64,000 nucleotides of DNA from Moorella glycerini (GTDB lineage: Bacteria; Bacillota; DSM-521; Neomoorellales; Neomoorellaceae): positions 186,001-250,000 of the forward strand of contig NZ_CP046244.1 in NCBI RefSeq assembly GCF_009735625.1. Direction: 5' to 3'. Position numbers and translations under genes: made by a program. The notes under the pieces were generated by a model, which ran no database searches, was not told the origin of the DNA, and saw only the letters and a program-made list of their open reading frames with translations. Shown here in pieces: positions 26,061 to 35,135 of this stretch (positions within the stretch are counted from its first letter, which is position 1; each line of letters begins with the position of its first letter).

Positions 26061-27164
26061 TCATACCCGCACCAGTTCCCGCGGGTAATCCGTCAGTATT
26101 TCGTTCTTATCCTTGCTGATATAAATTACATCCGTCACCCGGGGACCGCCGATGCCGGGACGGTAAATGGTCGGCAGGAGCAAATCCACTACCATGCCGG
26201 CCTCAATTATTTCCGCCCGGCCCTTACCGATAATGGGGTAAAACTCCGACTGGCGCAGGCCCACCCCATAGCCGGCCACGTCCAGGTAGCTGTTGCCGTA
26301 GCCGGCGGCCTCAACCACCTCCCGGGCGGCGGCATCCACTTCTCCTGCTGCGGCCCCGGGCCTTAAGGCGGCTATGGCCCGGCCCTGGGCTTCCAGCAGG
26401 ACCTGATACACCCTTTCCTGTTCGGCCGGTATCTCACCCACGGCTACAGTCCGGCACATCTTGGCGCAGTAGCCTTCGCAGGTTGCTCCCAGGTGGATGA
26501 CTACTACTTCGCCAGGAGCAATCTTTTTATTGCTGGCACAGGGGTGGGTAAGGAGGGTACGTTCCCCCGATACTACCTGGGGCCGGAAGGAAGAACCGCC
26601 TGAACCCGCCTTCAGCATGGCGTATTCCGCCTCGGCCAGGATATCGAGTTCCGTCACCCCCGGCCGGACGCTCTTAATGGCCGCTGCCATGCCGCGGCAG
26701 GCGGCTGCCGCCGCCCGCCGCAGGAGATCCACTTCCGCTGGTTCTTTAATGGCTCGAATATGATAGAAGATATCGCTCGCCCCGATAAAATTGCTTTCCG
26801 GAAAAGCCTGGCGCAAGCCGTCGTAAAGGGCGAAGTCGACAAAATAGCGCTCAAACCCGATACGTGGCTCCTTCAGGCCGTAGGCCCTAATCCGTTCTAC
26901 AACCTTGCAGGCCAGGCTCTCCCGGGGGAAGAAATAGCCATAGGTGGTAAGCCCCGACTGTCGTTCCACGTAGCCTGCATCCAGCCAGAGGGTGACGGCG
27001 CAGGGTACACCCTCCCTGGGGATAAGCACGGCCAGGCACTCAATCTGGGTCAGGCCGGTGAAGTAGATCAGGTTTTCCCGGTTGACCACCAGGAGAAGGT
27101 CTAAATCCTTTTCCACCATTAATTGCCTGGCTCTGGCAAACCGGTTGGCAAAACGGGGCGCCAA
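26061..27164 (-). CDS. M24 (creatinase/aminopeptidase P-like) protein without metal ligands
   Basis: This 367-residue protein has the creatinase N-terminal domain (about 1-125) and a pita-bread C-terminal domain. None of the five metal ligands of M24 metallopeptidases is kept: the first Asp is His (VVIHLGATC), the second Asp is Lys (CAKMCRT), the HGIG histidine is Tyr (AGYGVGL), and the two Glu positions are Leu (VVDLLLP) and Thr (PRVTDV). Creatinase itself is metal-free, so a hydrolase or lyase acting on a small amidino or carboxyl compound is possible; a binding role is equally possible. TTG at 27164 has AAGGAG 8 bases upstream. It is the last gene of the catabolic operon. Confidence 0.8.
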   Translation of the reverse strand: MAPRFANRFARARQLMVEKDLDLLLVVNRENLIYFTGLTQIECLAVLIPREGVPCAVTLWLDAGYVERQSGLTTYGYFFPRESLACKVVERIRAYGLKEPRIGFERYFVDFALYDGLRQAFPESNFIGASDIFYHIRAIKEPAEVDLLRRAAAAACRGMAAAIKSVRPGVTELDILAEAEYAMLKAGSGGSSFRPQVVSGERTLLTHPCASNKKIAPGEVVVIHLGATCEGYCAKMCRTVAVGEIPAEQERVYQVLLEAQGRAIAALRPGAAAGEVDAAAREVVEAAGYGNSYLDVAGYGVGLRQSEFYPIIGKGRAEIIEAGMVVDLLLPTIYRPGIGGPRVTDVIYISKDKNEILTDYPRELVRV

Positions 27165-27189
27165 TGCTACCACTCCTTTTTTTACATCT

Positions 27190-28437
27190 TTAAAAGTCTT
27201 TAGGTTCCACCAGCAGGGAAACAATAACCCCCCCTACCAGGGACCAGAAGGGTGAACTGATCTTCAAGATGGTAATACCCGACATGGCGATTACCAGAGC
27301 AAAGAAGGCGCCGTAGCGGAACTTTTTGGAGGAAAAGGCCAGCTCAAATGCACTCAAAAGCACCCCGATCATGGCCAGGCCGGCCAGGAGGCTTACAAGT
27401 TGCGCTGGCAGGGCCTTGACAAAGGGCACTGCCACGCTGGCAAAGAGGCCAAAGGCGCCAAAGGTGATGCCGTTAACTATAGTCGCGGCGTAGCGGCCCG
27501 ATTTGTCAGGTCCTGCCTCTTCCGAGCTGCAGATTGCTGTCATGGGGCCGGCAATATTGGCGTTGTGGCCGCCGAAGAAGGAGGTTATTATGCCGCCGAT
27601 GCCACTGATGACAGTCATAGCGTTAATGGGTGCCTTGTATCCCTGGGCGGTCAGGACACCGTAGGCCTGGGCGTTTTCGGCGCCGATTACCAGTACCGCC
27701 AGGGGTATGGCAATGGCAAAGAAGGCTCCCGCGGAAAAGCCGGGCACGAAGAACTGCGGTAGTACCCAGGTTATTTTGACATCAGCAAACTTGAAGCCAC
27801 CTACCAACAAAGCTACAACTACGCCAACGACCAGGGACCAGAGAATAGGTGACACCTTTTTAGTCAGCCTCTGACCCAGGAAATAGCCTGCCAGGGCGGC
27901 GCCGGCTATAACCGGTGCTTGCTGGGTAGAGGTCACAATGCCCGTGCCGAACCTGATCATAGCCCCGGCGATCATGGCCATGACTATCGGCAACGGGATC
28001 CAGCGCATGGCCTTACCGATCAGACCGGAGACCCCCAGGAGCAGGACCAGGATGCCAGCGATCAGATAGGCACCCACGGCTTCGTTAAACGGAAACAGGG
28101 GTAAGGCCGAGGCCAGCATGACGGCGCCGGGAATGGACCAGGCCCCGTTAATGGGCATTTTGTAGTACAGGCCTAGAATGATACTGATGAGACCGCCAAA
28201 GAAATAAATTGAAAATAACCAGGATATGGTTTGAACATCCGTAAGTTTTCCATTCTGGGCAGCATTCATAACAATCAGGGCAGGCCCGGAACAACCGAAA
28301 ATGGTGGCCACTATTCCTGCCGTGATAGTGTTGGCGTTTAGTTTGCCCCAGAGATCACGCCAACCTTCACCAAATCCCGGGCCCTTTTCCCATATGGCTT
28401 CTTTGGGCTTTGATGACGTCTCGGTAGCTACGGACAT
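27190..28437 (-). CDS. BenE-like membrane permease
   Basis: This 415-residue protein has about 11-12 hydrophobic segments and motifs of the benzoate/proton symporter (BenE) and related NCS2-like fold (GAENAQAYGVLTAQGYKAP, FFGGHNANIAGPMTAIC). It probably imports an organic acid for the pathway encoded around it. An N-terminal hydrophilic stretch of about 30 residues precedes the first helix. ATG has AAAGGAGGT upstream. A strong hairpin separates it from the LarA-like gene, so expression within the operon may be uneven. Confidence 0.8.
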   Translation of the reverse strand: MSVATETSSKPKEAIWEKGPGFGEGWRDLWGKLNANTITAGIVATIFGCSGPALIVMNAAQNGKLTDVQTISWLFSIYFFGGLISIILGLYYKMPINGAWSIPGAVMLASALPLFPFNEAVGAYLIAGILVLLLGVSGLIGKAMRWIPLPIVMAMIAGAMIRFGTGIVTSTQQAPVIAGAALAGYFLGQRLTKKVSPILWSLVVGVVVALLVGGFKFADVKITWVLPQFFVPGFSAGAFFAIAIPLAVLVIGAENAQAYGVLTAQGYKAPINAMTVISGIGGIITSFFGGHNANIAGPMTAICSSEEAGPDKSGRYAATIVNGITFGAFGLFASVAVPFVKALPAQLVSLLAGLAMIGVLLSAFELAFSSKKFRYGAFFALVIAMSGITILKISSPFWSLVGGVIVSLLVEPKDF

Positions 28438-28475
28438 TGTAGTTTTACCTCCTTTAGAGAATTTTAATTAATTTT

Positions 28476-28516
28476 GGCCCCCTCCGGCTGTCCAGCCGGA
28501 GGGGGGCTGTTTTTTT
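28476..28516. terminator. Strong intergenic hairpin in the catabolic operon
   Basis: A 13-bp stem GCCCCCTCCGGCT/AGCCGGAGGGGG has a T-run on the plus-strand side only. Read on the operon strand it lacks a T tail, so there it is more likely an mRNA-end or processing hairpin; on the plus strand it would block antisense transcription. Confidence 0.6.
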
Positions 28517-29960
28517 AGCTGGCGGCTTTTCCGAGAACGCTCATGTCTATGCCCCGCTGCCGCAGCCACTTGGGTAAGAGTTCATTCTCTACTCGCTCGC
28601 TGACGGCCGGTGCTTTCTTTAGCAGCAGTTCGGCCAGGGGTTCGCTGACGTTGATACCGCCCATGGCGCCGTCAAAGATGAGGACCTTGCGGGTACCGGT
28701 AGTCTTATAGGCAAACTCCATGGCCGCTTCCGTTGTTTCGGCCACCACCGCATGCTTCAAATAGGTCAGGTTCTGGGGGTCACGGTTGAAGAGGTCCGCC
28801 TGCTCCTGGCCCACTACCACCGTGGGGATGTGCTCGCTGAAGAAGGCGCTGGGATAACCCGTCCAGGCGTAGTTGTGGACACACATCTTGATGGCCGGGT
28901 TCAGCGGGGGTATATCTTTCAGGAGCGGCCTTCCTGCCTTGCCGTAGAAGGCTTCCGTGTACCAGGTATAGGCCGGCAGGGGCAGGTCCAGGTCGTAGAG
29001 GTCGGTATTGGCCCCGGCAAAGTTGGCGTAAATGACCCCGGCCGAGAAGACATACACCACCGGGCAGGGGAAATCCAGGGCGGCAATGCACTCGTCGATC
29101 TCGCCGAAGAGGGTCATCATCTTACCGTAGTAACGGCAGCCGATCTGGGTCACCCGGTCGTTCAGGGCATAAAGGTCGCTGTCGGCGTCGACGCCGATGA
29201 TGCCGTTGGGCGCCACCGTCAAGAAAGAAGCAAAGGCAAACTTGCCCTGGACAAAGGGCGAGTCAAAGATAGCCCTGGCCGTAAAGTTGGCCGCCCGCGG
29301 CCCCAGGTTCTGGTGATAGGTGGACCGGGTCTCAATGCGGGCGTAGGACATGCCGAAGGGTTTCACGGCCCGGTCTACCTGGCGGTGGAAGTGGACCTCG
29401 CGCACGTCGCTGTTATGGGCATGGACAATCCAATCGGCGTCGTAAATCTTGCGGATGCCGTACAGCGTGCCTATCTCGGTTTCAATGGGTATCCCCTGGT
29501 CGATGGGCGCCACGCCGATGGCCTTGCCTTCAAAGTGTTTATCCAGGCCGTAGCGCTTGATATACTCTTCCGTCTCCCGGAAGCGCAGGCCCACCCCGGC
29601 CCGCAGGCGGATATTGTTACACCCCGTCCGGGCTTCGATGACGTCTTTCAAGGTCTTCAGCATCTCGGCGTAGGGCTCGCCGCCCAGGAGAGTGAAGCCG
29701 TGGTGGGAGGCCAGGATATTGACCGAGTGCTCCGGCTTGATCCTGCTCATGTCGATATTTTTGAGGGCTTCCTCCGTTGCCTTCCGGACGGCAGATACTC
29801 CCCCGGCGCCGGGATAAATTACTTCCGGCAGGTCGGGGAAAAGCTCTTTCAGTAAGACGGAGGTCATGCCCGGCAACTCGCTGACGCGAGTTTTAACCAG
29901 GGCGGGGTCAATACCATACTGGGATTTCCTCGGTGGTATAGGTGTAATGGGAGGACGCAT
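28515..29960 (-). CDS. LarA-type (DUF2088) protein, likely nickel-pincer nucleotide enzyme
   Basis: This 481-residue protein is unannotated at first sight but aligns by eye with lactate racemase LarA. The LarA His174, Lys184 and His200 (nickel ligand, cofactor-tethering lysine, nickel ligand) correspond to His190, Lys200 and His216 with identical spacing. The segments ETEEYIKRYG and AMEFAYKTTG...LIFDGAMG match LarA's STHEELVNKYG and C-terminal AMEKAYARE... regions. LarA His108, one of the two acid/base residues, appears replaced by Arg126 (GVGLRF), so simple lactate racemisation is unlikely. Neighbours suggest a 2-hydroxy or 2-oxo acid substrate. The comparison uses remembered LarA sequence. 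ATG has AAGGAGGG upstream. Confidence 0.6.
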   Translation of the reverse strand: MRPPITPIPPRKSQYGIDPALVKTRVSELPGMTSVLLKELFPDLPEVIYPGAGGVSAVRKATEEALKNIDMSRIKPEHSVNILASHHGFTLLGGEPYAEMLKTLKDVIEARTGCNNIRLRAGVGLRFRETEEYIKRYGLDKHFEGKAIGVAPIDQGIPIETEIGTLYGIRKIYDADWIVHAHNSDVREVHFHRQVDRAVKPFGMSYARIETRSTYHQNLGPRAANFTARAIFDSPFVQGKFAFASFLTVAPNGIIGVDADSDLYALNDRVTQIGCRYYGKMMTLFGEIDECIAALDFPCPVVYVFSAGVIYANFAGANTDLYDLDLPLPAYTWYTEAFYGKAGRPLLKDIPPLNPAIKMCVHNYAWTGYPSAFFSEHIPTVVVGQEQADLFNRDPQNLTYLKHAVVAETTEAAMEFAYKTTGTRKVLIFDGAMGGINVSEPLAELLLKKAPAVSERVENELLPKWLRQRGIDMSVLGKAAS

Positions 29961-30580
29961 CAGGATTCCCTCCTTCCCTGCAGGGGGGCTGCCACTACCC
30001 GGTCCAAAAGTTTGATGTCCTCGTCAAAGTAAAAGCCGCGGGTAGCATACTTGTGCTTGACTTCGTCCGGTATTTCCCACACCGTTACCGTCCGGCCGTA
30101 CCACTGCCAGCCGTCTTTAGGCGGTTCCGGTTTGATGCCGGCCGCTTCCAGGAGGCGCAGGATGGGCTGGATGCACTCCACCTTGCAGCCGGTACGGGCT
30201 CCCGTGAGGAAAGAAACCTCTTCCGGGGACCTCGCCCCCTGCAAAATGGCGGCGGCGACTTCTTCCGCCCGCGTGGCAGTGCAGTAGCAGATGATCTGCT
30301 CCGGGTTGAGCCGGGCGCGGCGGCAGATTTCTTCCACCCGGGCATAGTCAACGGCACTGACGTCGACTTTGACCACTACCGGTTGCTCCCGCTTTACCAT
30401 GGTAATGGCGTAGTCCGGGCAGCGCTGCTCGCAGGCGGCGCAGCCGCGGCAGCGTTCCGTGTCAACCACAGCCTTGTGGTTTTCTACTTTAATCGCCAGC
30501 ACCGGGCAGACCTTCTCGCAGGTTTTGCAGCCCCGGCACTTTTCGGCATCGACTGCCGCCAGTAAATTGACCACCTTCAA
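29960..30580 (-). CDS. Ferredoxin/BFD-like iron-sulfur protein
   Basis: This 206-residue protein has an N-terminal 2[4Fe-4S] ferredoxin domain (CRGCKTCEKVCP and CRGCAACEQRCP) and a bacterioferredoxin-associated [2Fe-2S] domain (CYCTATRAEEV, then TGCKVEC). The C-terminal ~50 residues are unassigned. It probably passes electrons in the pathway of this operon, for example to or from a redox step that precedes the hydratase. The stop/start contact with the LarA-like gene is one base, so the two are tightly coupled. The start is TTG behind AAGGAGGGG. Confidence 0.82.
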   Translation of the reverse strand: MKVVNLLAAVDAEKCRGCKTCEKVCPVLAIKVENHKAVVDTERCRGCAACEQRCPDYAITMVKREQPVVVKVDVSAVDYARVEEICRRARLNPEQIICYCTATRAEEVAAAILQGARSPEEVSFLTGARTGCKVECIQPILRLLEAAGIKPEPPKDGWQWYGRTVTVWEIPDEVKHKYATRGFYFDEDIKLLDRVVAAPLQGRRES

Positions 30581-30582
30581 GT

Positions 30583-31602
30583 TTAAACCCCTCCTTTCTT
30601 TTGTGCCAACTGGTAAGCAACATCAACAATCATGTCTTCCTGCCCGCCGACCATTCGCCTCCTTCCTAGTTCTACCAGGATATCCCGGGGGTCGAGGTTG
30701 AATTTCTCGGCCGCCCGGTAGGTATGCAAGAGGAAACTGGAGTAAACACCGGCATAGCCCAGCATCAGGGGTGCGTTGCGCACCACCTGGGGCCGGTGCA
30801 TGATGGGTTCGACGATATCTTCGGCCACATCCATTATCTTGTAGAAATCGACACCCGTCTGGTAGCCCAGCTTCTCCAGCACGCCTACCAGGGCCTCGGT
30901 CTGGGCGTTGCCGGCCCCGGCCCCTAAACCCCGGCAGGCACCGTCCAGGAAAGTCGCGCCGGCCTCTACCGCCGCCAGGGCGTTGGCCGTAGCCATGGTC
31001 AGGTTGTTGTGGGCATGGAACCCCACGGGTACTTTCACAGCTTCCACCACGGCCCCCACCCGGGCTTTGACGTCTTCCGGCAGCATGGCCCCGGCGGAAT
31101 CGGCTACATAGATAAAGTCCGCCCCGTATGATTCAAAGAGTCGGGCCTGCTCGACCACCTTTTCCGGCGGTGCCATGTGGCACATCATCAAGAAACCGAA
31201 GGCCTGCATCCCCAGCTTTTTGGCCATGCCGATGTGCTGCTCGCCAATATCGGCTTCGGTGACGTGGGTGGCCACCCTTACGGCCTTCGCGCCGCAATGA
31301 GCCGCCATTTCCAGGTCTTCCTGGGTGCCGATGCCCGGCAGGAGCAGGACTGTCAGGTTGCTTTTTTTAATGGCCCCGGCCGCCGCCTTGAGCATTTCTT
31401 CCTCGTTGAGCAACGCCCAGCCGTAGTTATAGGAGGAACCGGCCAGGCCATCGCCATGGGAAACTTCGATATATTCCACCCCGGCAGCGTCCAGGCCGCC
31501 GGCAATGGCGGCAATTTGTTCGGCCGTGAACTGGTGGCTGACGGCATGGCTGCCGTCGCGCAAGGTTGTATCGACCACGTGGATAAGCTTGGTGTTTTTC
31601 AT
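30583..31602 (-). CDS. mhpE: 4-hydroxy-2-oxovalerate aldolase
   Basis: The enzyme splits 4-hydroxy-2-oxovalerate into pyruvate and acetaldehyde and, in the family, channels acetaldehyde to the dehydrogenase encoded next to it. The 339-residue DRE-TIM metallolyase shows [16 protein letters not shown] at its N-terminus, the metal-binding HAHNN (about residue 198) and the C-terminal communication domain ([18 protein letters not shown]). Its start overlaps the dehydrogenase stop in ATGA. The length and motifs are normal. Confidence 0.95.
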   Translation of the reverse strand: MKNTKLIHVVDTTLRDGSHAVSHQFTAEQIAAIAGGLDAAGVEYIEVSHGDGLAGSSYNYGWALLNEEEMLKAAAGAIKKSNLTVLLLPGIGTQEDLEMAAHCGAKAVRVATHVTEADIGEQHIGMAKKLGMQAFGFLMMCHMAPPEKVVEQARLFESYGADFIYVADSAGAMLPEDVKARVGAVVEAVKVPVGFHAHNNLTMATANALAAVEAGATFLDGACRGLGAGAGNAQTEALVGVLEKLGYQTGVDFYKIMDVAEDIVEPIMHRPQVVRNAPLMLGYAGVYSSFLLHTYRAAEKFNLDPRDILVELGRRRMVGGQEDMIVDVAYQLAQKKGGV

Positions 31603-32474
31603 GCTGCCACTTCCCCTGCTAAAATCTTTTGGGCCAGTTTTTCCGCTACGGCCACGGCGGCGGAGGTGATGATATCGAGATTGCCGGAGTACCTGGGCAG
31701 GAAATCGCCGGCACCCTCCACCTGGATGATTGTCGTTACCTTGTTCCCGTCCAGCAGGGGCGGCACCCGGAGCTGGTAGCCCGGTACGTAGCTCTGGATT
31801 TCCTTTACCATGGCCTCTACCGAGGCCCGGATGGCCCGCTCGTCCGGTTTTTCTACCTCAACGTAAATGGTATTGGTCATCATAATGGGCGGCTCGGCCG
31901 GGTTCAGGATAATAATGGCCTTGCCTTTTTGGGCTCCCCCGACAACGGTAAGAGCTTTAGCCGTCGTCTGGGTGAATTCATCGATGTTCTGGCGCGTGCC
32001 CGGGCCGGCGCTTTTGGAAGCAATACAGGCTACAATCTCGGCATACCTGGCTCCCGCCGCCCGGTTGATGGCGTGGACTATGGGCACCGTAGCCTGGCCG
32101 CCGCAGGTGACCATATTGAGATTGGGCTCAGCCTTGACCTGGTCCAGGTTAACACAGGGCACGACATAGGGGCCGACGGCGGCCGGCGTCAGGTCGATGG
32201 CGATTTTACCGGCCTCTTTTAAAAGCGGGGCGTGCTGCAGGTGGGGTTTGGCCCCGGTGGCGTCGAAGACTATTTTTATGTCTTTATCCTCCAGGACAGC
32301 CTGGACGCCTGCGGTAGAGGTCTTGATGCCTAGCCCGCGCGCTCGTTTGATGCCTTCGGATTCGATAATGCCGGTCATCAGGGCCATCTCCAGGTGCCGG
32401 CTGCGCAGGATCTTGTACATCAGGTCGGAACCGATATTCCCCGGGCCGATGACGGCCACTTTAACTTTATCCAC
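31599..32474 (-). CDS. mhpF: Acetaldehyde dehydrogenase (acylating)
   Basis: This enzyme converts acetaldehyde, CoA and NAD to acetyl-CoA. The 291 residues have the Rossmann motif [12 protein letters not shown], the catalytic Cys in [12 protein letters not shown] and the family-specific [15 protein letters not shown] stretch. It forms the DmpFG-type complex with the aldolase. The GTG at 32474 is chosen because AAAGGAG sits 8 bases upstream; the ATG seven codons earlier would bury that ribosome site inside the gene. Confidence 0.95.
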   Translation of the reverse strand: MDKVKVAVIGPGNIGSDLMYKILRSRHLEMALMTGIIESEGIKRARGLGIKTSTAGVQAVLEDKDIKIVFDATGAKPHLQHAPLLKEAGKIAIDLTPAAVGPYVVPCVNLDQVKAEPNLNMVTCGGQATVPIVHAINRAAGARYAEIVACIASKSAGPGTRQNIDEFTQTTAKALTVVGGAQKGKAIIILNPAEPPIMMTNTIYVEVEKPDERAIRASVEAMVKEIQSYVPGYQLRVPPLLDGNKVTTIIQVEGAGDFLPRYSGNLDIITSAAVAVAEKLAQKILAGEVAA

Positions 32475-32538
32475 TGTCACATCTCCTTTTACCATTTATT
32501 CACGGATGGGCTTCGCCGGCCAGCAATAGCGCTCTATG

Positions 32539-33312
32539 CTATACAAATTTCAGGCTCAGGCTCCCCAGGCCGTAGAAGGATACGGTGAAGACATCGCCGG
32601 CGCCGGCGTTTTCGGCGGCGGTGACGGCGCCGGAGAGGATGATCTCCCCGGCTTCCAGGGCGATATCAAAGGTGGCCAGCTTGTTGGCCAGCCAGGCCAC
32701 GGCCGCCGCCGGGTGCCCCCAGACGGCGGCACCGGCGCCGGTACTCGCCACTTCCCCGTTCTTTTCCAGCACCATGCCGATGAGGCGCAGGTCCAGGTCT
32801 TTGATGGGCACCATACGGCTGCCCAGGACCAGGCGGGCGCTGGAGGCATTGTCGGCAATGGTATCCGGGAGCTTGATCTTCCAGTCGCGGATGCGGCTGT
32901 CGACAATCTCAAAGGCCGGCATAATGCCTTCCGTAGCCCGGTAAACGTCGGCAATGGTCACCCCCGGGCCCTTAAGGGTGTCCTTTAAAATAAAGGCCAG
33001 TTCCCCCTCCACCCGCGGCAAAAGAAGTTCCTCCCGCCGGCAAGGTTCTCCCTCCAGGAGCAGCATGTTGTCCAGCAGGTGGCCGTAGTCGGGTTCATTG
33101 ACCCCCAGCAGCTGCTGCATGGCCTTGCTGGTCAGGCCGATCTTTTTACCAATAACCTTGCTGCCCCGCCCTTTCTTCATCTCAATGCCGGCCAGCTGGA
33201 TGCGGTAGGCATCCTCTACCGTTAAATCCGGATAAGTAGTGGTCAGCGGTTCAATGGGCCGGCAGCTGGCTTCTGCGGCCAGGAGTTCAGCGGCAATGGC
33301 CTGGTAATCCAT
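32539..33312 (-). CDS. mhpD: 2-oxopent-4-enoate hydratase (MhpD/DmpE family)
   Basis: This 257-residue enzyme adds water to 2-hydroxypenta-2,4-dienoate to give 4-hydroxy-2-oxovalerate, feeding the aldolase downstream. Motifs include GKKIGLTSKAMQQLLGVNEPDYG and the metal-site EGELAFIL with a further Glu in MPAFEIVDSR. A close alternative is 4-oxalocrotonate decarboxylase of the same superfamily. ATG has AAGGAGGCC 6-10 bases upstream and overlaps the upstream MoCF-domain gene by 26 bases. Confidence 0.87.
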   Translation of the reverse strand: MDYQAIAAELLAAEASCRPIEPLTTTYPDLTVEDAYRIQLAGIEMKKGRGSKVIGKKIGLTSKAMQQLLGVNEPDYGHLLDNMLLLEGEPCRREELLLPRVEGELAFILKDTLKGPGVTIADVYRATEGIMPAFEIVDSRIRDWKIKLPDTIADNASSARLVLGSRMVPIKDLDLRLIGMVLEKNGEVASTGAGAAVWGHPAAAVAWLANKLATFDIALEAGEIILSGAVTAAENAGAGDVFTVSFYGLGSLSLKFV

Positions 33313-34207
33313 CTTCGTGGCCTCCTTCTTTCATTACGTTGCGCCAGCGTTCCCGCAGGGCGCCGGCTATATATTCTGCCAGGGCGCCTTTTTCCAGTCC
33401 CTGCTCCAGGCCGGCTAGCAGCCGGTCGCAGCCCAGCCGGGCTTCTTCATGGGGACCGGGCAGGGCCACCAGGCGGGCTATGCCCACCTGGCCCACGGCA
33501 ATGCGCACCCCTTCTTTATGATGGCGGTGATAATCAGGTTTAAACTTCAAGATCCAGGGAGTACAGGCCTCCGGGTCCAGGCGCAAGATGGCTTCAATGC
33601 TGAAGTCCTTGTCCTCGGCCCCGACGCCGCCGGTGGTGATCAGCAATCCATAACCTTCTTCCAGGGCGCCTTCCAGGCGGTTGGCCACCGCCACGGCGTC
33701 ATCCTCCAGGATCCCGCCGAAGCTCGTGCGGTAGCCTGCTTTTTCCAGGGCCGCTATAATATAAGGCGAATTGGTGTCTTTGATCTTCCCGGCTATAACT
33801 TCCGCTCCGGAAGCAAAGACCGCGGCCCGCCGGGCGACGGCCCGGCTGATACCCCGCGCCAGGGCGGCCGATTCCGCCAGTACCCGGGCCGCCGCCTCCG
33901 GCTCCAGGGCAATTACCCCCAGCACCCCTTCCGAGTGAACGGCGGCTCCCGGTTTTAAAGTTACCCCCGGCAAATCCGCCAGGCGCCTTAAGATTTCCTT
34001 CTCCTTGCCGGCTACTGCTTCCGCCCGCACCCTGCGCCGCAGGATATCAAAGGCCACCAGCCCCGGCCGGACGTCCACCACCATTACTTCCTGAGCTGGT
34101 AGTTCCATGGCGGCGGCTGCTGCCGCGGCCACCTGGCCCAGGTCGGCGGCGGTTAGTTCAATGTTATCGATCCAGAAGGTCGTTTTCTCCAGCAGGTCCC
34201 ATTCCAC
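33287..34207 (-). CDS. MoCF-type molybdopterin-binding domain protein
   Basis: This 306-residue protein has a C-terminal MoCF domain (about 140-290) as in MogA, MoaB and CinA: the motif LLITTGGVGAEDKDFS and a final RLVALPGPHEEA. The N-terminal ~120 residues are unassigned. Such domains bind molybdopterin or a related ligand. It is odd to find it in a meta-pathway operon with no molybdenum enzyme nearby, and it may bind a different nucleotide-like ligand. The GTG at 34207 with AAGGGGGG upstream is used rather than an outer ATG, which would overlap the next gene. Confidence 0.75.
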   Translation of the reverse strand: MEWDLLEKTTFWIDNIELTAADLGQVAAAAAAAMELPAQEVMVVDVRPGLVAFDILRRRVRAEAVAGKEKEILRRLADLPGVTLKPGAAVHSEGVLGVIALEPEAAARVLAESAALARGISRAVARRAAVFASGAEVIAGKIKDTNSPYIIAALEKAGYRTSFGGILEDDAVAVANRLEGALEEGYGLLITTGGVGAEDKDFSIEAILRLDPEACTPWILKFKPDYHRHHKEGVRIAVGQVGIARLVALPGPHEEARLGCDRLLAGLEQGLEKGALAEYIAGALRERWRNVMKEGGHEDGLPGHCR

Positions 34208-34322
34208 GGGGTAATCCCCCCTTCTCATAGTATTTGACCCGGCCCCGCTTGCCATATGATGGCAACAGGATAGTGTATAATTTGCTTGAGTTGGAATGTA
34301 CAGGAAAATGTTATCCTTCCGT

Positions 34323-35135
34323 TTATACAGAAATCCCTTCCACATCCAGGCTTAAATCCAGCAGCGGCGCATCGATAATGGCCCGGCCGACATCGACGAT
34401 GTCCGCCCCGGCGGCAATTACCTCCTCCAGGCCTGCCGGCGTGACGCCGCCGGCAAAGGCGAGTTTTACTTTTTCCCGCCAGCCGCCTTGCTGCGCTGCT
34501 GTCACCACTGTTGCCAGGTCCTCCAGAAGGCCGGTATCTACCATGATAATTCCTGCCCCGGCCCTTACTGCGGCCTCCGCTTCACCGGCTATGGGCCGGC
34601 CCTCCCCGCGGACCTGCACGGCGATCACCCGCTCCTGGTCATAGGCGCGCGCCCGGCTCACCGCCGGCTCGACGCCTCCTAAAAGGCGGACGTAATTTTT
34701 ATCCAGGTAGATAAAGGGGCGTTCGGTAATGCGGATACCGGCACCGCCGGTGGCGATGGCCCGGCGCAACTCGTCCCTTATTTCCGGGGCTACCTTTTTC
34801 CACGCGCCGCAGACGACTTTTATCCGTCCCCCGGCCTGCCGGACAAAATTAGCCGCCGCCGTGGCCACCCCGGAGGGCTTACCTATAACTCCCAGGAGCA
34901 TCTCTTCGGCCCGGATAATCGCCGGGGCCTCGCCCCTGGCCCGGAAAAGGCAGCTTCCCGTTTCCAGGGGATAACCCTCGGGGGCTGCCCAGGTTACTTC
35001 CAGCCCCAGTTCACCTGCTACCCGGGTTAACCTGGCTGCCCCGGAGAATATTCCCCTTTCCCGGGCGGTGATGGCAAAGGCCAGGATATGCCCCGCCAGG
35101 GGGGCAAAGAGATATTCTCTAAGCTCCACTGGCAT
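34323..35135 (-). CDS. Divergent QPRTase/ModD-like protein
   Basis: The sequence follows the quinolinate phosphoribosyltransferase (NadC) and ModD fold: an N-terminal region, LLGGVEPAVSRARAYD, IIMVDTG and the closing block FAGGVTPAGLEEVIAAGADIVDVG. The NadC signature RKT-PG is not evident, and the catalytic EVEV glutamate position reads QVRG. It is therefore unlikely to be a normal NadC. It may act on another pyridine or phosphoribosyl substrate. The start ATG at 35135 overlaps the IclR gene by 17 bases, so the two are coupled. Confidence 0.7.
   Translation of the reverse strand: MPVELREYLFAPLAGHILAFAITARERGIFSGAARLTRVAGELGLEVTWAAPEGYPLETGSCLFRARGEAPAIIRAEEMLLGVIGKPSGVATAAANFVRQAGGRIKVVCGAWKKVAPEIRDELRRAIATGGAGIRITERPFIYLDKNYVRLLGGVEPAVSRARAYDQERVIAVQVRGEGRPIAGEAEAAVRAGAGIIMVDTGLLEDLATVVTAAQQGGWREKVKLAFAGGVTPAGLEEVIAAGADIVDVGRAIIDAPLLDLSLDVEGISV

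Noticed and set aside
28752-29855. Long plus-strand open frame of 367 codons
   Set aside because: It is a shadow opposite the LarA-like gene, created by GC-biased third positions; it has no ribosome site and no recognisable domain.
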